From Pseudomonas putida (GTDB lineage: Bacteria; Pseudomonadota; Gammaproteobacteria; Pseudomonadales; Pseudomonadaceae), in assembly GCF_001976065.1 (NCBI RefSeq), contig NZ_MNAH01000001.1, positions 1 to 64,000 on the forward strand: 64,000 nt of DNA, read 5' to 3'. The notes below the pieces were generated by a model. The model was not told where the DNA came from. It ran no database searches and was given only the letters and a program-made list of their open reading frames with translations. This document shows positions 54,968 through 64,000 of this stretch, piece by piece. Both the position numbers and the translations under genes were made by a program. Within the stretch, counting starts at the first letter, position 1. Each line of letters begins with the position of its first letter.

Positions 54968-56371
54968 ATGTCGACAGACAAGGTTTCTGTCCACGGCAGT
55001 TGGGCTAGCCGCTGGGTCTTCATACTCGCCGCGACCGGTTCGGCCGTGGGCCTGGGTAGTATCTGGAAATTCCCCTACATGGTCGGGGTCTATGGTGGCG
55101 GGGCCTTCGTGATGATGTTCCTGGCCTGCATCGCGTTGATCGGTGTACCGGTCATGCTCGCCGAAACCCTGATCGGCCGCCGCGCCCGGCAAAGCCCGGC
55201 CAACGCCTTGAAGGTGCTGGCGCTGGAAGCGGGGCATTCGACCAAGTGGTCCTGGGGAGCATTCGCCGGCATGATCACGGCGTTGCTGATCCTGTCTTTC
55301 TATAGCGTGGTCGGCGGCTGGTCGCTGGACTACATCATCGACATGGGGCGTGGCGACTTCCAGGGGGCGACGCCGGACCAGGTGGGTGCTTACTTTGGCA
55401 ATGTCATCGCCGATCCATGGCGCCTGACACTTTGGCACACGATTTTCATGCTGCTATCGGCGGTGGTCATCGCCAAGGGCGTGGTTGCGGGGCTTGAACG
55501 CAGCCTGCGGATCATGATGCCGCTGCTGTTCGTGATGATCCTCGTGCTGCTGGGCTACAGCATGACCACCGGGCATTTCATGGAAGGCGTCCATTTCATG
55601 TTCGACTTCCATCCGGAAAAAGTCCTCGACGGCTTGCTGCCGGCCATGGGCCATGCCTTCTTCTCCCTGAGCGTCGGGGTGGGTTCGATCATGATCTACG
55701 GCGCCTACATGCCCAAGCATTCGTCGATCTCCGGGACCGTTGTGGGTGTGGCACTGCTGGATACCTTTGTGTCCCTGGTGGCCGGCCTGGCACTGTTTCC
55801 GATTGTGTTTGCCGGCGGCTTGAACCCGAGCGAAGGCCCTGGTCTGATGTTTGTCAGCCTGCCATTTGCCTTTGGCAACGTAGCGTTTGGCCAGTTGATG
55901 GGCGTAGTGTTCTTCGTGCTGGTGGCGATTGCAGCCTGGAGTTCGGCCATATCCTTGCTCGAGCCCATGGTGGCTTACCTGGTCGAACGCTCGAAAGTCA
56001 GTCGTGCCTGGGTCACTTTCTGGCTGGCGTTCACCTGCTGGTTTGTCGGTCTGGGCACGGTGTTTTCCTTCAATATCTGGAAGGAAGCCAAGTTTTTCGT
56101 GAACGAAGGCGGGCTGTTCCACCTCTACCAATGGGGGGCGGCGGGCGGCCTGGATTTCTTCGGTGTGATCGATTTCTTCACCTCGCGAATCATGCTGCCA
56201 CTGGGCGGATTGTGTTTCGTGGTATTTGCAGGCTGGGTAATGGGGCGTGACGCGGTGCGTGACGAACTGTCGATGCGCAGCCCGATGTTGTTTGCCCTGT
56301 CCTTGTTCTTGATGCGCTATGTGGCGCCCATCGGCATTCTTGTAGTGTTTGCCGCCCAGCTGTGGAAGTGA
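54968..56371 (+). CDS. sodium-dependent transporter (NSS/SNF family)
   Basis: A 467-aa inner-membrane protein of the neurotransmitter:sodium symporter family with ~11-12 helices. The first helix shows [20 protein letters not shown], the sodium-site hallmark, and [12 protein letters not shown] lies in helix 6. It likely takes up an amino acid; the substrate cannot be told. The ATG at 54968 is chosen over 54917 because the family starts a few residues before SRWVF. It is divergent from smpB. Confidence 0.9.
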   Translation: MSTDKVSVHGSWASRWVFILAATGSAVGLGSIWKFPYMVGVYGGGAFVMMFLACIALIGVPVMLAETLIGRRARQSPANALKVLALEAGHSTKWSWGAFAGMITALLILSFYSVVGGWSLDYIIDMGRGDFQGATPDQVGAYFGNVIADPWRLTLWHTIFMLLSAVVIAKGVVAGLERSLRIMMPLLFVMILVLLGYSMTTGHFMEGVHFMFDFHPEKVLDGLLPAMGHAFFSLSVGVGSIMIYGAYMPKHSSISGTVVGVALLDTFVSLVAGLALFPIVFAGGLNPSEGPGLMFVSLPFAFGNVAFGQLMGVVFFVLVAIAAWSSAISLLEPMVAYLVERSKVSRAWVTFWLAFTCWFVGLGTVFSFNIWKEAKFFVNEGGLFHLYQWGAAGGLDFFGVIDFFTSRIMLPLGGLCFVVFAGWVMGRDAVRDELSMRSPMLFALSLFLMRYVAPIGILVVFAAQLWK

Positions 56372-56378
56372 CGCTGAC

Positions 56379-56813
56379 ATGACGACACACATTTCACGTT
56401 CGGCCTTGCTGCCGTACCCCGCGCAAGCGCTGTATGACCTGGTCAACGACGTGGCGCGTTATCCGGAATTCCTGCCCTGGTGCTCAACGGCCGAAGTCCT
56501 GGAAAGCTCTGCCGACCATATGCGCGCCAGCGTGGGCGTGGCCAAGGGCGGGCTGAGCCAGCATTTCGTGACGCGCAATACCCTGGTGCCCGGCCAGTCG
56601 ATCGAGATGAATCTCGAAGAGGGGCCGTTCACTCAGTTGCATGGCGTGTGGGTGTTCAAGCCGTTGGGCGAGAAGGCCTGCAAGATCAGCCTGGACCTGT
56701 CGTTCGATTACGCAGGCCCGATCATTCGCGCGACCTTGGGGCCGTTGTTCAATCAGGCGGCCAATACACTGGTGGACGCGTTCTGCCAGCGCGCCAAGCA
56801 AATGCATGGTTGA
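56379..56813 (+). CDS. ratA: RatA-like START/COQ10-domain protein
   Basis: A 144-aa protein of the polyketide cyclase/START fold: LLPYPAQALYDLVNDVARYP, then FLPWCSTAEVLE and FVTRNTLVPG. In E. coli RatA binds 50S subunits and blocks 70S formation; the family also resembles ubiquinone-binding COQ10. It precedes rnfH with an 8-bp overlap, the conserved pair next to smpB. Confidence 0.9.
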   Translation: MTTHISRSALLPYPAQALYDLVNDVARYPEFLPWCSTAEVLESSADHMRASVGVAKGGLSQHFVTRNTLVPGQSIEMNLEEGPFTQLHGVWVFKPLGEKACKISLDLSFDYAGPIIRATLGPLFNQAANTLVDAFCQRAKQMHG

Positions 56814-57120
56814 GGCGATGATAGAGATCGAGGTGGTCTACGCCGCTGTAGATCGTCAGGTGCTCTTGCCGGTGAAGGTACCGGCAGGAACGTCCGTTCG
56901 CGCAGCCTTGCTGAAGTCCGGTGTGGGTCAGGCTTTTCCTGAGCTGGACCTGGCGCAGTGTCCGGTGGGGGTCTTTGGCAAGGTGATCGTCGATGCCGAG
57001 AGTCGTCCTGTTCAAACGGGCGATCGCATCGAGATTTATCGGCCGTTGTTGGCGGATCCAAAGGAGGTGCGTCGACTGCGTGCGGCCAAGGCTGCCGAGG
57101 CCAAGGCGCGAAATAATTGA
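56806..57120 (+). CDS. rnfH: RnfH-family ubiquitin-like protein
   Basis: A 104-aa beta-grasp protein (UPF0125/RnfH): IEIEVVYAAVDRQVLLPVKV, GTSVRAALLKSG, IEIYRPLLADPKEVRRLRA. Role unknown; it is paired with ratA in many bacteria. The ATG at 56806 overlaps ratA; ATG 56818 would give 100 aa and is possible. Confidence 0.88.
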   Translation: MVEAMIEIEVVYAAVDRQVLLPVKVPAGTSVRAALLKSGVGQAFPELDLAQCPVGVFGKVIVDAESRPVQTGDRIEIYRPLLADPKEVRRLRAAKAAEAKARNN

Positions 57121-57141
57121 GCCCGCCAAATACCAGGCAAT

Positions 57142-57169
57142 AAAAAACCCGGGCATGCCGGGTTTTTTT
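57142..57169. terminator. bidirectional terminator between rnfH and bamE
   Basis: AAAAAACCCGG-GCATG-CCGGGTTTTTTT: GC stem with A/T runs on both sides, serving the converging rnfH and bamE. Confidence 0.95.
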
Positions 57170-57179
57170 ACGTCGCAAA

Positions 57180-57707
57180 TTATTGCGGCGAGGTTTCCAG
57201 GGGTTCTGGAGTTGGAACAGGTACGGTTTCGACACCGTCCACTTCCTTCTGGATCTGATCGAGCAACGAACCTGGCTTGACTGGCTTTTCCGGTTTCGGC
57301 GGCTCGACATTCTCTGCCGGTGCGGTGACAGGGGCAGCACTGTCCTTGCCCAGAATGGCTTCGTCGCGGCTTACGCCAGGCATGAAGTCGCCAGAGAGGC
57401 TGACAAGCTGGTCATTTGGGTTGAAGATAACGCTGATGCGTTCTTGTTGGCGTTCACCGCCACCCGGTTGCAGGCTATACAGGTAATCCCAGCGATCGGC
57501 ATGGAACGTATCAGTCAGCAGGGGGTTGCCCATGATAAACCGTACTTGCTTGCGGGTCATTCCCGGGCGTAACTGGTCTATCATGTCCTGCGTGACGACA
57601 TTGCCCTGCTGGATGTCGATTTTGTAAACCCCGGGGAATGAACAACCGGCGAGTGCGAGCAGTCCCACAAAGGTGAAACTGGTTAGCAAGAGCTTGGTGT
57701 TTTGCAT
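57180..57707 (-). CDS. bamE: outer-membrane assembly lipoprotein BamE/OmlA
   Basis: A 175-aa lipoprotein with lipobox LALAGC (Cys at about 22). The BamE fold has [20 protein letters not shown] and [14 protein letters not shown]. It is a subunit of the BAM complex that inserts beta-barrels. The Pro/Glu-rich C-terminal ~60 residues are an extension usual in Pseudomonas OmlA. It is divergent from fur, the gene order known as omlA-fur. Confidence 0.95.
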   Translation of the reverse strand: MQNTKLLLTSFTFVGLLALAGCSFPGVYKIDIQQGNVVTQDMIDQLRPGMTRKQVRFIMGNPLLTDTFHADRWDYLYSLQPGGGERQQERISVIFNPNDQLVSLSGDFMPGVSRDEAILGKDSAAPVTAPAENVEPPKPEKPVKPGSLLDQIQKEVDGVETVPVPTPEPLETSPQ

Positions 57708-57804
57708 CGGTGGGCGACTTCCACTATCTTGGCTGGGACAACGTAAACGCCGATCATACCCGCATTAAGAGAAGCTGCGAAGCAGCATCGCGAGAAAGCT
57801 GACC

Positions 57805-58209
57805 ATGGTTGAAAATAGCGAACTACGCAAAGCCGGCCTCAAAGTGACCCTGCCACGGGTCAAGATTCTGCAAATGCTCGACTCTGCCGAGCAGCGCCAC
57901 ATGAGTGCCGAGGATGTCTATAAGGCATTGATGGAAGCTGGCGAGGACGTCGGTCTGGCCACGGTTTACCGTGTACTGACCCAGTTCGAGGCAGCTGGAC
58001 TTGTGGTGCGGCACAACTTCGACGGAGGCCACGCGGTCTTCGAACTGGACGATGGCAAGCACCACGACCATATGGTCAACGTCGAAACCAGCGAAGTGAT
58101 CGAATTCTTCGACGAAGAAATCGAGCGCCTGCAAAAGGCCATCGTCGACAAGTATGGCTTCGAGATGGTTGATCACAATCTTGTGTTGTACGTACGCAAG
58201 AAAAAGTAA
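57805..58209 (+). CDS. fur: ferric uptake regulator Fur
   Basis: A 134-aa metalloregulator. The winged helix holds SAEDVYKALMEAGEDVGLATVYRVL; the metal-binding dimer domain holds HHDHMVNVETSEVIEF. The C-terminal CxxC pair is absent, as in pseudomonad Fur. With Fe(II) it represses iron uptake. It reads away from bamE, with the promoter between. Confidence 0.97.
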   Translation: MVENSELRKAGLKVTLPRVKILQMLDSAEQRHMSAEDVYKALMEAGEDVGLATVYRVLTQFEAAGLVVRHNFDGGHAVFELDDGKHHDHMVNVETSEVIEFFDEEIERLQKAIVDKYGFEMVDHNLVLYVRKKK

Positions 58210-58244
58210 GCATGTCGCGCGGACCCCAGGGTTCGCGAAACGAA

Positions 58245-58270
58245 CGAAGGCGACCCCAGGGTCGCCTTCG
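58245..58270. terminator. terminator between fur and recN
   Basis: CGAAGGCGACCC-CA-GGGTCGCCTTCG, a 12-bp perfect stem between the converging fur and recN genes. The flanking T-run is short. Confidence 0.88.
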
Positions 58271-58285
58271 TGCTTTCTGCTCATC

Positions 58286-59959
58286 TCAAATTTTTGCGGT
58301 GACGACCATCTTCTTGGCGTGGGCCAGGGATTCCTTGGTCAGGTCGATACCGCCCAGCATCCTTGCCACTTCTTCAACGCGGTCGTTCTTGCTCAGTTTG
58401 GATACGGCCGTGCGAGTGGCATCCTCGCCGCGCACTTTATGTACAAACAAATGCTGATGGCCCTGCGCCGCCACCTGTGGCAAGTGCGTAACGGTGAGGA
58501 CTTGTCCACGCTCGCCGAGACGGCGCAGCAATTGGCCAACGATTTCGGCGGTGGGGCCGCCGATGCCGACGTCCACTTCGTCAAACACCAGGGTCGGTAC
58601 GCGGGAGGTCTGTGCGGTGATGACCTGGATGGCCAGGCTGATTCGCGACAGCTCGCCACCCGATGCCACCTTCGCCAGCGCTTTCAGGGGCTGCCCCGGG
58701 TTTGCGCTAACCAGCAGTTCTACCTGCTCGAGTCCGTTGGGCAGCAATTCATTGCTGCTGTTGGGTCGTAGTTCGATGGCAAAGCGCCCACCGGGCATGC
58801 CCAGTCGCTGGATCTCCTGTTCCACCGCGTTGGCCAGACTGCTGGAGGCTTGGTGGCGCAGATCGCTCAGCTCTCGAGCCTTCTCCTGGTAATGACGCGC
58901 AAAAGACGCCAGCTCATCACTCAGTCGCTCGATGGATTCATCGTTGGCGTTCAGGGTTTCGATTTCATCCAGCAAGCGCTGCTGCATCTCTGCAACCTCG
59001 GTGGGCTGAATGCGGTGCTTGCGCGCCATGGTGTAGATCGCATCGAGCCGTTCTTCCAGGTATTGAAGGCGTGCCGGGTCTGCGTCGAAATTGTCCAGGA
59101 AGCGGTTCAACTCGCCTACAGCTTCTTCAACCTGGATCTGCGCGCTGGTCAGCAAGCTGCTGGCTTCGCCCAATGCGCCAATCGAGCTGTTCACGCTCGA
59201 CAGGCGATTGAGGCTCGCCGTCAGGGCGTTGAGGACATTGCCGGAATCACTCTCGCTGCATTGCTCGACCACTTGTCGACAGATACCCAGCAAGGTTTCC
59301 GCGTTTGTCAGGTTCTTGTGTTCCTGCTCCAGCTGCTCCAGTTCGTTTTCGCCGAGGCCAAGGTTTTCCAGTTCCTCAAGCTGATAGCTGAGCAACTGAT
59401 GGCGGGCGCGCTGCTCATCGCCGGAGTTGGACAGTCGCTCAAGCTCGTGGTGAGTCTGGCGCCAACGCTGGGCAGCCAGCTGCACCTGGCGGGCGAGGTC
59501 CGTTGCACCAGCGTATTCGTCGAGCAGGCGGCGATGGGTGTCGGTCTTGAGCAAAGACTGATGTTCGTGCTGGCTGTGGATGTCGATCAACAGCTCACCG
59601 AGGGCCTTGAGGTCGCCCAGCGGGCAGGGCGTGCCGTTGATGTAGCCACGCGAGCGCCCCTCGGCGGTGATGACGCGGCGCAGGATGCACGGGCCCTCGT
59701 TCTCGAGGTCGCGTTCGGCCAGCCAGGTACTGGCTTCCGGGATGTCGGCCAGGTCGAAGGTTGCCAGAATGTCGGCCTTGTCTGCGCCGGGGCGGACCAC
59801 GCCGCTGTCGGCTCGATCGCCGAGGGTCAGGCCCAGGGCGTCGAGCATGATCGACTTGCCCGCGCCGGTTTCCCCTGTGATCACGCTCATTCCCCGATCG
59901 AGTTCAAGATCGAGATGTTCAACGATGGCGTAGTTGTGTACGGACAGGTGCACCAGCAT
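58286..59959 (-). CDS. recN: DNA repair ATPase RecN
   Basis: A 557-aa SMC-like ATPase for double-strand-break repair. Walker A GETGAGKSIM is near residue 30, a long coiled coil covers ~160-380, then the signature VASGGELSRI (near 430) and Walker B LVFDEVDVGIGG (near 458). No defect is seen. Many RecN genes are SOS-controlled; I did not find a sure LexA box in the short gap to grpE. Confidence 0.97.
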   Translation of the reverse strand: MLVHLSVHNYAIVEHLDLELDRGMSVITGETGAGKSIMLDALGLTLGDRADSGVVRPGADKADILATFDLADIPEASTWLAERDLENEGPCILRRVITAEGRSRGYINGTPCPLGDLKALGELLIDIHSQHEHQSLLKTDTHRRLLDEYAGATDLARQVQLAAQRWRQTHHELERLSNSGDEQRARHQLLSYQLEELENLGLGENELEQLEQEHKNLTNAETLLGICRQVVEQCSESDSGNVLNALTASLNRLSSVNSSIGALGEASSLLTSAQIQVEEAVGELNRFLDNFDADPARLQYLEERLDAIYTMARKHRIQPTEVAEMQQRLLDEIETLNANDESIERLSDELASFARHYQEKARELSDLRHQASSSLANAVEQEIQRLGMPGGRFAIELRPNSSNELLPNGLEQVELLVSANPGQPLKALAKVASGGELSRISLAIQVITAQTSRVPTLVFDEVDVGIGGPTAEIVGQLLRRLGERGQVLTVTHLPQVAAQGHQHLFVHKVRGEDATRTAVSKLSKNDRVEEVARMLGGIDLTKESLAHAKKMVVTAKI

Positions 59960-60118
59960 AAAGGCCGCTCCCAGGCTTTAGGTCTGGTTATTTATACAGT
60001 GTTTTGTTTCTGGCTGACAATGCCCTCTGTTAGCTCGTTTTGCTTGAGCCGACGAAATCCTTAGCGCGCCGGGGAATGACAATGCAGAGCTTTTTGTAGG
60101 GTTAATCTCATTGAGCCC

Positions 60119-60147
60119 CTTGAAGCCGGATTTTGCGGCCCCATATA
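60119..60147 (+). promoter_or_regulatory. sigma-32 heat-shock promoter of grpE
   Basis: CTTGAA (60119-60124), 14-bp spacer, CCCCATATA (60139-60147): nearly the sigma-32 consensus. It lies 53 bp before the grpE start. Confidence 0.92.
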
Positions 60148-60199
60148 GCTGGACAGAAGCGCGAGTCGAGCTCGCGGACGATATTGAAAGGAGAATTCT

Positions 60200-60766
60200 A
60201 TGGCTGACGAACAGACAGTGGATACGCAAAATCTAGACGCCGACCAGGCTCCCCAGGCTTCGGGTGATGACCTGGCGGCGCGTGTACAAGTGCTCGAAGA
60301 GCAACTGGCAGGTGCGCAGGATCAGGCTTTGCGTGTAGCCGCCGATCTGCAGAACGTCCGCCGTCGCGCCGAGCAGGATGTAGAAAAAGCGCACAAGTTC
60401 GCGCTGGAAAAATTCGCTGGCGACCTGCTGCCGATCATCGACAGCCTGGAGCGCGGCCTGGAGTTGTCCAGCCCGGATGACGAAAGCATTCGTCCGATGC
60501 GCGAGGGGATCGAACTGACCCTGAAAATGTTCCAGGACACCCTGAAGCGTTATCAGCTGGAAGCGATCGATCCGCATGGCGAACCTTTCAACGCCGTTCT
60601 TCATCAGGCAATGGCCATGCAGGAAAGCGCTGACCTTGAGCCGAACAGTGTTCTGAAGGTGTTTCAGAAGGGCTATCAGCTCAATGGTCGCCTGCTGCGT
60701 CCGGCAATGGTCGTGGTCAGCAAGGCGCCTGCGCCAGTTTCGCCTTCGATTGACGAGCAGGCTTGA
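60200..60766 (+). CDS. grpE: nucleotide exchange factor GrpE
   Basis: A 188-aa protein that frees ADP from DnaK. It has the long N-terminal helix ([20 protein letters not shown]) and the C-terminal beta part with [23 protein letters not shown] lies before the ATG. It is first in the grpE-dnaK-dnaJ set under the sigma-32 promoter. Confidence 0.97.
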   Translation: MADEQTVDTQNLDADQAPQASGDDLAARVQVLEEQLAGAQDQALRVAADLQNVRRRAEQDVEKAHKFALEKFAGDLLPIIDSLERGLELSSPDDESIRPMREGIELTLKMFQDTLKRYQLEAIDPHGEPFNAVLHQAMAMQESADLEPNSVLKVFQKGYQLNGRLLRPAMVVVSKAPAPVSPSIDEQA

Positions 60767-60862
60767 AATTAGCCGCAAGGCCCCCATTTAGAAGTCAAGC
60801 GTTTAAGTGCTACCGCAGTTAGCCACCACTGCTGCGGCAACCAAATCCAAAGTTTCGGGAGA

Positions 60863-62785
60863 GTGAACATGGGCAAAATTATCGGTATCGACCTGGGGAC
60901 TACCAACTCCTGCGTCTCCGTGCTGGAAAACGGCAAGGCCAAAGTTATTGAAAACGCCGAAGGCGCGCGTACCACGCCGTCGATCATCGCTTACGCCAAC
61001 GATGGCGAAATCCTGGTCGGCCAGTCCGCCAAGCGTCAGGCTGTGACCAACCCGCACAACACCCTGTATGCGGTGAAGCGTCTGATCGGTCGTCGCTTCG
61101 AAGAAGAAGTGGTACAGAAAGACATCCAGATGGTCCCTTACAAGATCGTCAAGGCTGACAACAATGACGCCTGGGTTGAAGTGAACGGCCAGAAAATGGC
61201 ACCGCCACAGATCTCGGCTGAAATCCTGAAGAAAATGAAGAAGACCGCCGAAGACTACCTCGGCGAGCCAGTGACCGAAGCGGTGATCACCGTTCCGGCC
61301 TACTTCAACGACAGCCAGCGTCAAGCGACCAAGGACGCCGGCCGTATCGCGGGCCTGGACGTAAAACGTATCATCAACGAACCCACCGCGGCTGCTCTGG
61401 CCTACGGTATGGACAAGGCCAAGGGCGATCACACCGTGATCGTTTACGACCTGGGTGGCGGTACCTTCGACGTTTCCGTGATCGAGATCGCTGAAGTCGA
61501 TGGCGAGCACCAGTTCGAAGTGTTGGCCACCAACGGCGACACTTTCCTGGGCGGTGAAGACTTTGACATTCGTCTGATCGACTACCTCGTCGACGAATTC
61601 AAGAAAGAAAGCGGCATGAACCTCAAGGGTGACCCGTTGGCAATGCAGCGCCTGAAAGAAGCTGCTGAAAAAGCCAAGATCGAGCTGTCTTCCGCTCAGT
61701 CGACCGACGTCAACCTGCCGTACATCACTGCAGACGCCACCGGTCCTAAGCACCTGAACGTGAAGATCTCCCGCGCTAAGCTGGAAGCGCTGGTTGAAGA
61801 CCTGGTTCAACGCACCATCGAGCCTTGCCGCATCGCGCTGAAAGATTCCGGTATCGACGTTGGCGCGATCAACGACGTGATCCTGGTCGGCGGTCAGACC
61901 CGTATGCCACTGGTTCAGAAACTGGTGACCGAGTTCTTCGGTAAAGAAGCACGTAAAGACGTCAACCCGGACGAAGCAGTAGCCATGGGTGCTGCCATCC
62001 AGGGTGCGGTACTGGCCGGTGACGTGAAGGACGTTCTGCTGCTGGACGTCAGCCCGCTGACCCTGGGTATCGAAACCATGGGTGGCGTGATGACTGCGCT
62101 GATCGAGAAAAACACCACGATTCCTACCAAGAAATCGCAAGTGTTCTCGACTGCCGACGACAACCAGGGCGCTGTGACCATTCACGTGCTGCAAGGTGAG
62201 CGTAAGCAGGCTGCGCAGAACAAGTCCCTGGGCAAGTTCGACCTGGCCGAGATTCCACCAGCACCACGTGGCGTGCCACAAATCGAAGTGACCTTCGACA
62301 TCGACGCCAACGGCATCCTGCACGTAGGCGCCAAGGACAAGGCCACCGGCAAGACTCAGTCGATCGTGATCAAGGCCAACTCCGGCCTGTCCGATGAAGA
62401 GATCGAGCGCATGGTGCGTGATGCCGAGGCCAACGCCGAGGAAGACCGCAAGTTCGAAGAGCTGGCCGCTGCCCGTAACCAGGGTGATGCACTGGTTCAC
62501 TCGACGCGCAAAATGGTCGCTGATGCTGGCGACAAGGTAAGCGCTGAAGAGAAGACTGCGATCGAAGCTGCTGTAGTTGCCCTGGAAGCCGCCGTGAAAG
62601 GCGACGACAAGGCCGCTATCGAAGCCAAGGTTGAAGAGCTGTCGAAAGTCTCCGCTCCAGTGGCCCAGAAGATGTACGCCGAACAGGCTCAGCCAGCTGA
62701 AGGCGCGGCACCGCAAGGTGAGTCGGCCGAGAAGGCTGACGACGTGGTCGACGCTGAGTTCGAAGAAGTAAAAGACCACAAGTAA
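60863..62785 (+). CDS. dnaK: chaperone DnaK (Hsp70)
   Basis: A 640-aa Hsp70. The ATPase domain begins [17 protein letters not shown] and includes [16 protein letters not shown] and [13 protein letters not shown]. The linker and peptide-binding domain follow ([17 protein letters not shown]). The end is [13 protein letters not shown], the EEVKD tail. With DnaJ and GrpE it refolds proteins and tunes sigma-32. It starts 97 bp after grpE; a 658-aa antisense frame over it is a codon-bias artefact. Confidence 0.98.
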   Translation: MNMGKIIGIDLGTTNSCVSVLENGKAKVIENAEGARTTPSIIAYANDGEILVGQSAKRQAVTNPHNTLYAVKRLIGRRFEEEVVQKDIQMVPYKIVKADNNDAWVEVNGQKMAPPQISAEILKKMKKTAEDYLGEPVTEAVITVPAYFNDSQRQATKDAGRIAGLDVKRIINEPTAAALAYGMDKAKGDHTVIVYDLGGGTFDVSVIEIAEVDGEHQFEVLATNGDTFLGGEDFDIRLIDYLVDEFKKESGMNLKGDPLAMQRLKEAAEKAKIELSSAQSTDVNLPYITADATGPKHLNVKISRAKLEALVEDLVQRTIEPCRIALKDSGIDVGAINDVILVGGQTRMPLVQKLVTEFFGKEARKDVNPDEAVAMGAAIQGAVLAGDVKDVLLLDVSPLTLGIETMGGVMTALIEKNTTIPTKKSQVFSTADDNQGAVTIHVLQGERKQAAQNKSLGKFDLAEIPPAPRGVPQIEVTFDIDANGILHVGAKDKATGKTQSIVIKANSGLSDEEIERMVRDAEANAEEDRKFEELAAARNQGDALVHSTRKMVADAGDKVSAEEKTAIEAAVVALEAAVKGDDKAAIEAKVEELSKVSAPVAQKMYAEQAQPAEGAAPQGESAEKADDVVDAEFEEVKDHK

Positions 62786-62838
62786 GTTGTTGGTCGGCCG
62801 GTTGACTGCCTTGCGGCGGTGACTGGTAGGATGTCGCC

Positions 62839-62859
62839 GCGCGGGAGCTTGCTCCCGCG
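62839..62859. repeat. short palindrome in dnaK-dnaJ gap
   Basis: CGCGGGAGC-TT-GCTCCCGCG, a 9-bp hairpin of the extragenic type common in fluorescent pseudomonads. The 296-bp gap shows no gene. It may slow read-through from dnaK to dnaJ. Confidence 0.8.
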
Positions 62860-63081
62860 TTGGCGTGTCTGGAGTTAGCGAATTTTTACAGCATGCGACA
62901 ACGCTCGCGTGCTGATGGCATGGCCGGGAATGCTCCTGCTTTTCGAGCCGAAAGTGCCGATCGAATCAAAGACCAGGATCGTTGAATTGACGTGAGTTGG
63001 GTCCGGGCCTGTATTGGGGCTCAACGAGTTTGGCGAGGCTCAGGAGAGGTTTGTCGAACGTCCTCAAGAGTGCAGAGACTT

Positions 63082-64000
63082 ATGGCAAAGCGTGACTATT
63101 ACGAAGTATTGGGTGTTGAGCGCGGCTCAAGCGAGTCGGACCTGAAGAAGGCCTACCGTCGCCTGGCGATGAAGCACCACCCGGACCGTAATCCTGATGA
63201 CAAGGCATCGGAAGAGATGTTCAAGGAGGCCAATGAGGCCTACGAAGTGCTGTCCGATTCCAGCAAGCGTGCGGCGTATGACCAGTACGGCCATGCCGGT
63301 GTCGACCCGAGCATGGGTGGCGGCGGTGCCGGTTTCGGTGGGCAGAATTTCTCCGACATCTTCGGCGATGTCTTCAGCGACTTCTTCGGTGGTGGTCGCG
63401 GTGGTTCCCGTGGCGGCGCCCAGCGTGGCAGTGACTTGCGCTACACCCTGGAATTGAATCTGGAAGAAGCGGTGCGCGGCACCAGCGTGAATATCCGCGT
63501 TCCGACACTGGTCAACTGCAAGCCGTGCGACGGCTCGGGAGCCAAGAAGGGCTCTTCGCCGGTCACCTGCCCGACTTGTGGCGGTATCGGCCAGGTGCGC
63601 ATGCAGCAAGGCTTCTTCTCGGTGCAGCAAACCTGCCCGCGTTGCCATGGCCAGGGCAAGATCATTTCCGATCCGTGCGATTCCTGCCACGGCGAAGGTC
63701 GCGTCGAAGAGTACAAGACCCTGTCGGTCAAGGTTCCGGCCGGTGTCGATACCGGTGACCGCATTCGCCTGTCGGGTGAAGGCGAGGCGGGCGCCCAAGG
63801 CGGGCCGACCGGCGATCTGTACGTGGTGATCAATGTGCGCGAGCACTCGATCTTCCAGCGTGACGGCAAGCACCTGTTCTGCGAAGTGCCGATCAGCTTC
63901 GTTGATGCGGCACTGGGTGGCGAGCTGGAGATTCCGACCCTCGATGGTCGGGTCAAGCTGAAAATCCCTGAAGGGACCCAGACCGGCAAGCAGTTCCGCG
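63082..64000 (+). CDS. dnaJ: co-chaperone DnaJ (partial, 3' end beyond window)
   Basis: First 306 codons of DnaJ. J domain at 1-70 with HHPDRNP, Gly/Phe-rich part ([20 protein letters not shown]), then the zinc-binding part with [24 protein letters not shown] and CDSCHGEG. It stimulates DnaK ATPase and delivers substrates. The window stops inside the C-terminal substrate domain. Confidence 0.97.
   Translation, partial: MAKRDYYEVLGVERGSSESDLKKAYRRLAMKHHPDRNPDDKASEEMFKEANEAYEVLSDSSKRAAYDQYGHAGVDPSMGGGGAGFGGQNFSDIFGDVFSDFFGGGRGGSRGGAQRGSDLRYTLELNLEEAVRGTSVNIRVPTLVNCKPCDGSGAKKGSSPVTCPTCGGIGQVRMQQGFFSVQQTCPRCHGQGKIISDPCDSCHGEGRVEEYKTLSVKVPAGVDTGDRIRLSGEGEAGAQGGPTGDLYVVINVREHSIFQRDGKHLFCEVPISFVDAALGGELEIPTLDGRVKLKIPEGTQTGKQFR

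Noticed and set aside
60767..60862. RNA thermometer before dnaK
   Set aside because: A CCGCAG/CTGCGG hairpin exists, but it does not cover the ribosome site GGGAGAG, and the sigma-32 promoter explains heat control.
60803..62779. 658-aa open frame antisense to dnaK
   Set aside because: Fully overlaps dnaK on the other strand; long antisense frames arise from the strong codon bias of highly expressed genes. No start signal or known domain.

Overview
The window reads as chromosomal DNA of a fluorescent Pseudomonas (P. fluorescens group). It starts in the 3' end of a 23S rRNA gene followed by 5S rRNA. It ends in a core block typical of that genus: tmRNA (tag ANDENYGQEFALAA), an L-lactate locus, smpB, ratA-rnfH, bamE, fur, recN, grpE-dnaK-dnaJ. 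The genus is inferred from gene order, the tmRNA tag and REP-like repeats, not from a database search.

Between the 5S terminator (about 632) and the 3' end of tmRNA (44632) lies about 44 kb of accessory DNA. A P4-type tyrosine integrase sits beside ssrA, so this looks like a genomic island in the ssrA site. Its left end (about 690-4824) carries ICE/plasmid-type housekeeping genes: a broken radC, a 308-aa family often annotated hydrolase/metal-binding, a YqaJ exonuclease and a DUF932 protein, several with their own terminator. A small Zn-ribbon/glycine-zipper gene at 4495-4824 has a decayed copy at 39740-39971 near the other end. A pair of about 186-bp MITE-like elements flanks a GIY-YIG-like gene with an in-frame amber stop.

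The rest of the island looks like a defence island built from modules. (1) 6494-8484: a uracil-DNA-glycosylase-fold protein and a kinase-fold protein. (2) 8900-19918: HEPN -> acidic-repeat protein -> DUF262 -> DUF262/DUF1524 (GmrSD-like) on the minus strand, divergent from an unknown 493-aa protein, an 1133-aa Cas4-like nuclease/RNase H/SF1 helicase and an ankyrin protein. (3) 19970-26462: a WYL (CapW/BrxR-type) regulator divergent from a small membrane protein, an ADP-ribosylglycohydrolase, a zinc ribbon, a glycine-zipper protein and a Ycf46-like AAA+ ATPase with repeats. (4) 27002-33539: an HEPN(DUF4145)-RecD-like helicase, a TPR/cold-shock-like protein, a papain-like cysteine-peptidase-fold protein and an Mrr-like endonuclease. 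(5) 34440-39378: two dynamin-like GTPases, another papain-like protein and a DUF1232 protein. (6) 40156-43140: a Cap4/DUF4297-type nuclease with an SMC/Rad50-like ATPase (Lamassu/ABC-3C-like). Remnants of IS66, a possible IS21-type end and a truncated second HEPN gene show repeated insertion and loss. Modules 2, 3, 4 and 5 are the best candidates for undescribed systems.

Right of ssrA the DNA is ordinary core genome. The lactate locus runs lldP, lutA, lutB, lutC, dld on the minus strand; all junctions from lutA to dld overlap. It is divergent from lldR, with a near-perfect AATTGG-N5-CCAATT operator between. A textbook sigma-32 promoter precedes grpE-dnaK, and dnaJ is cut off by the window end.
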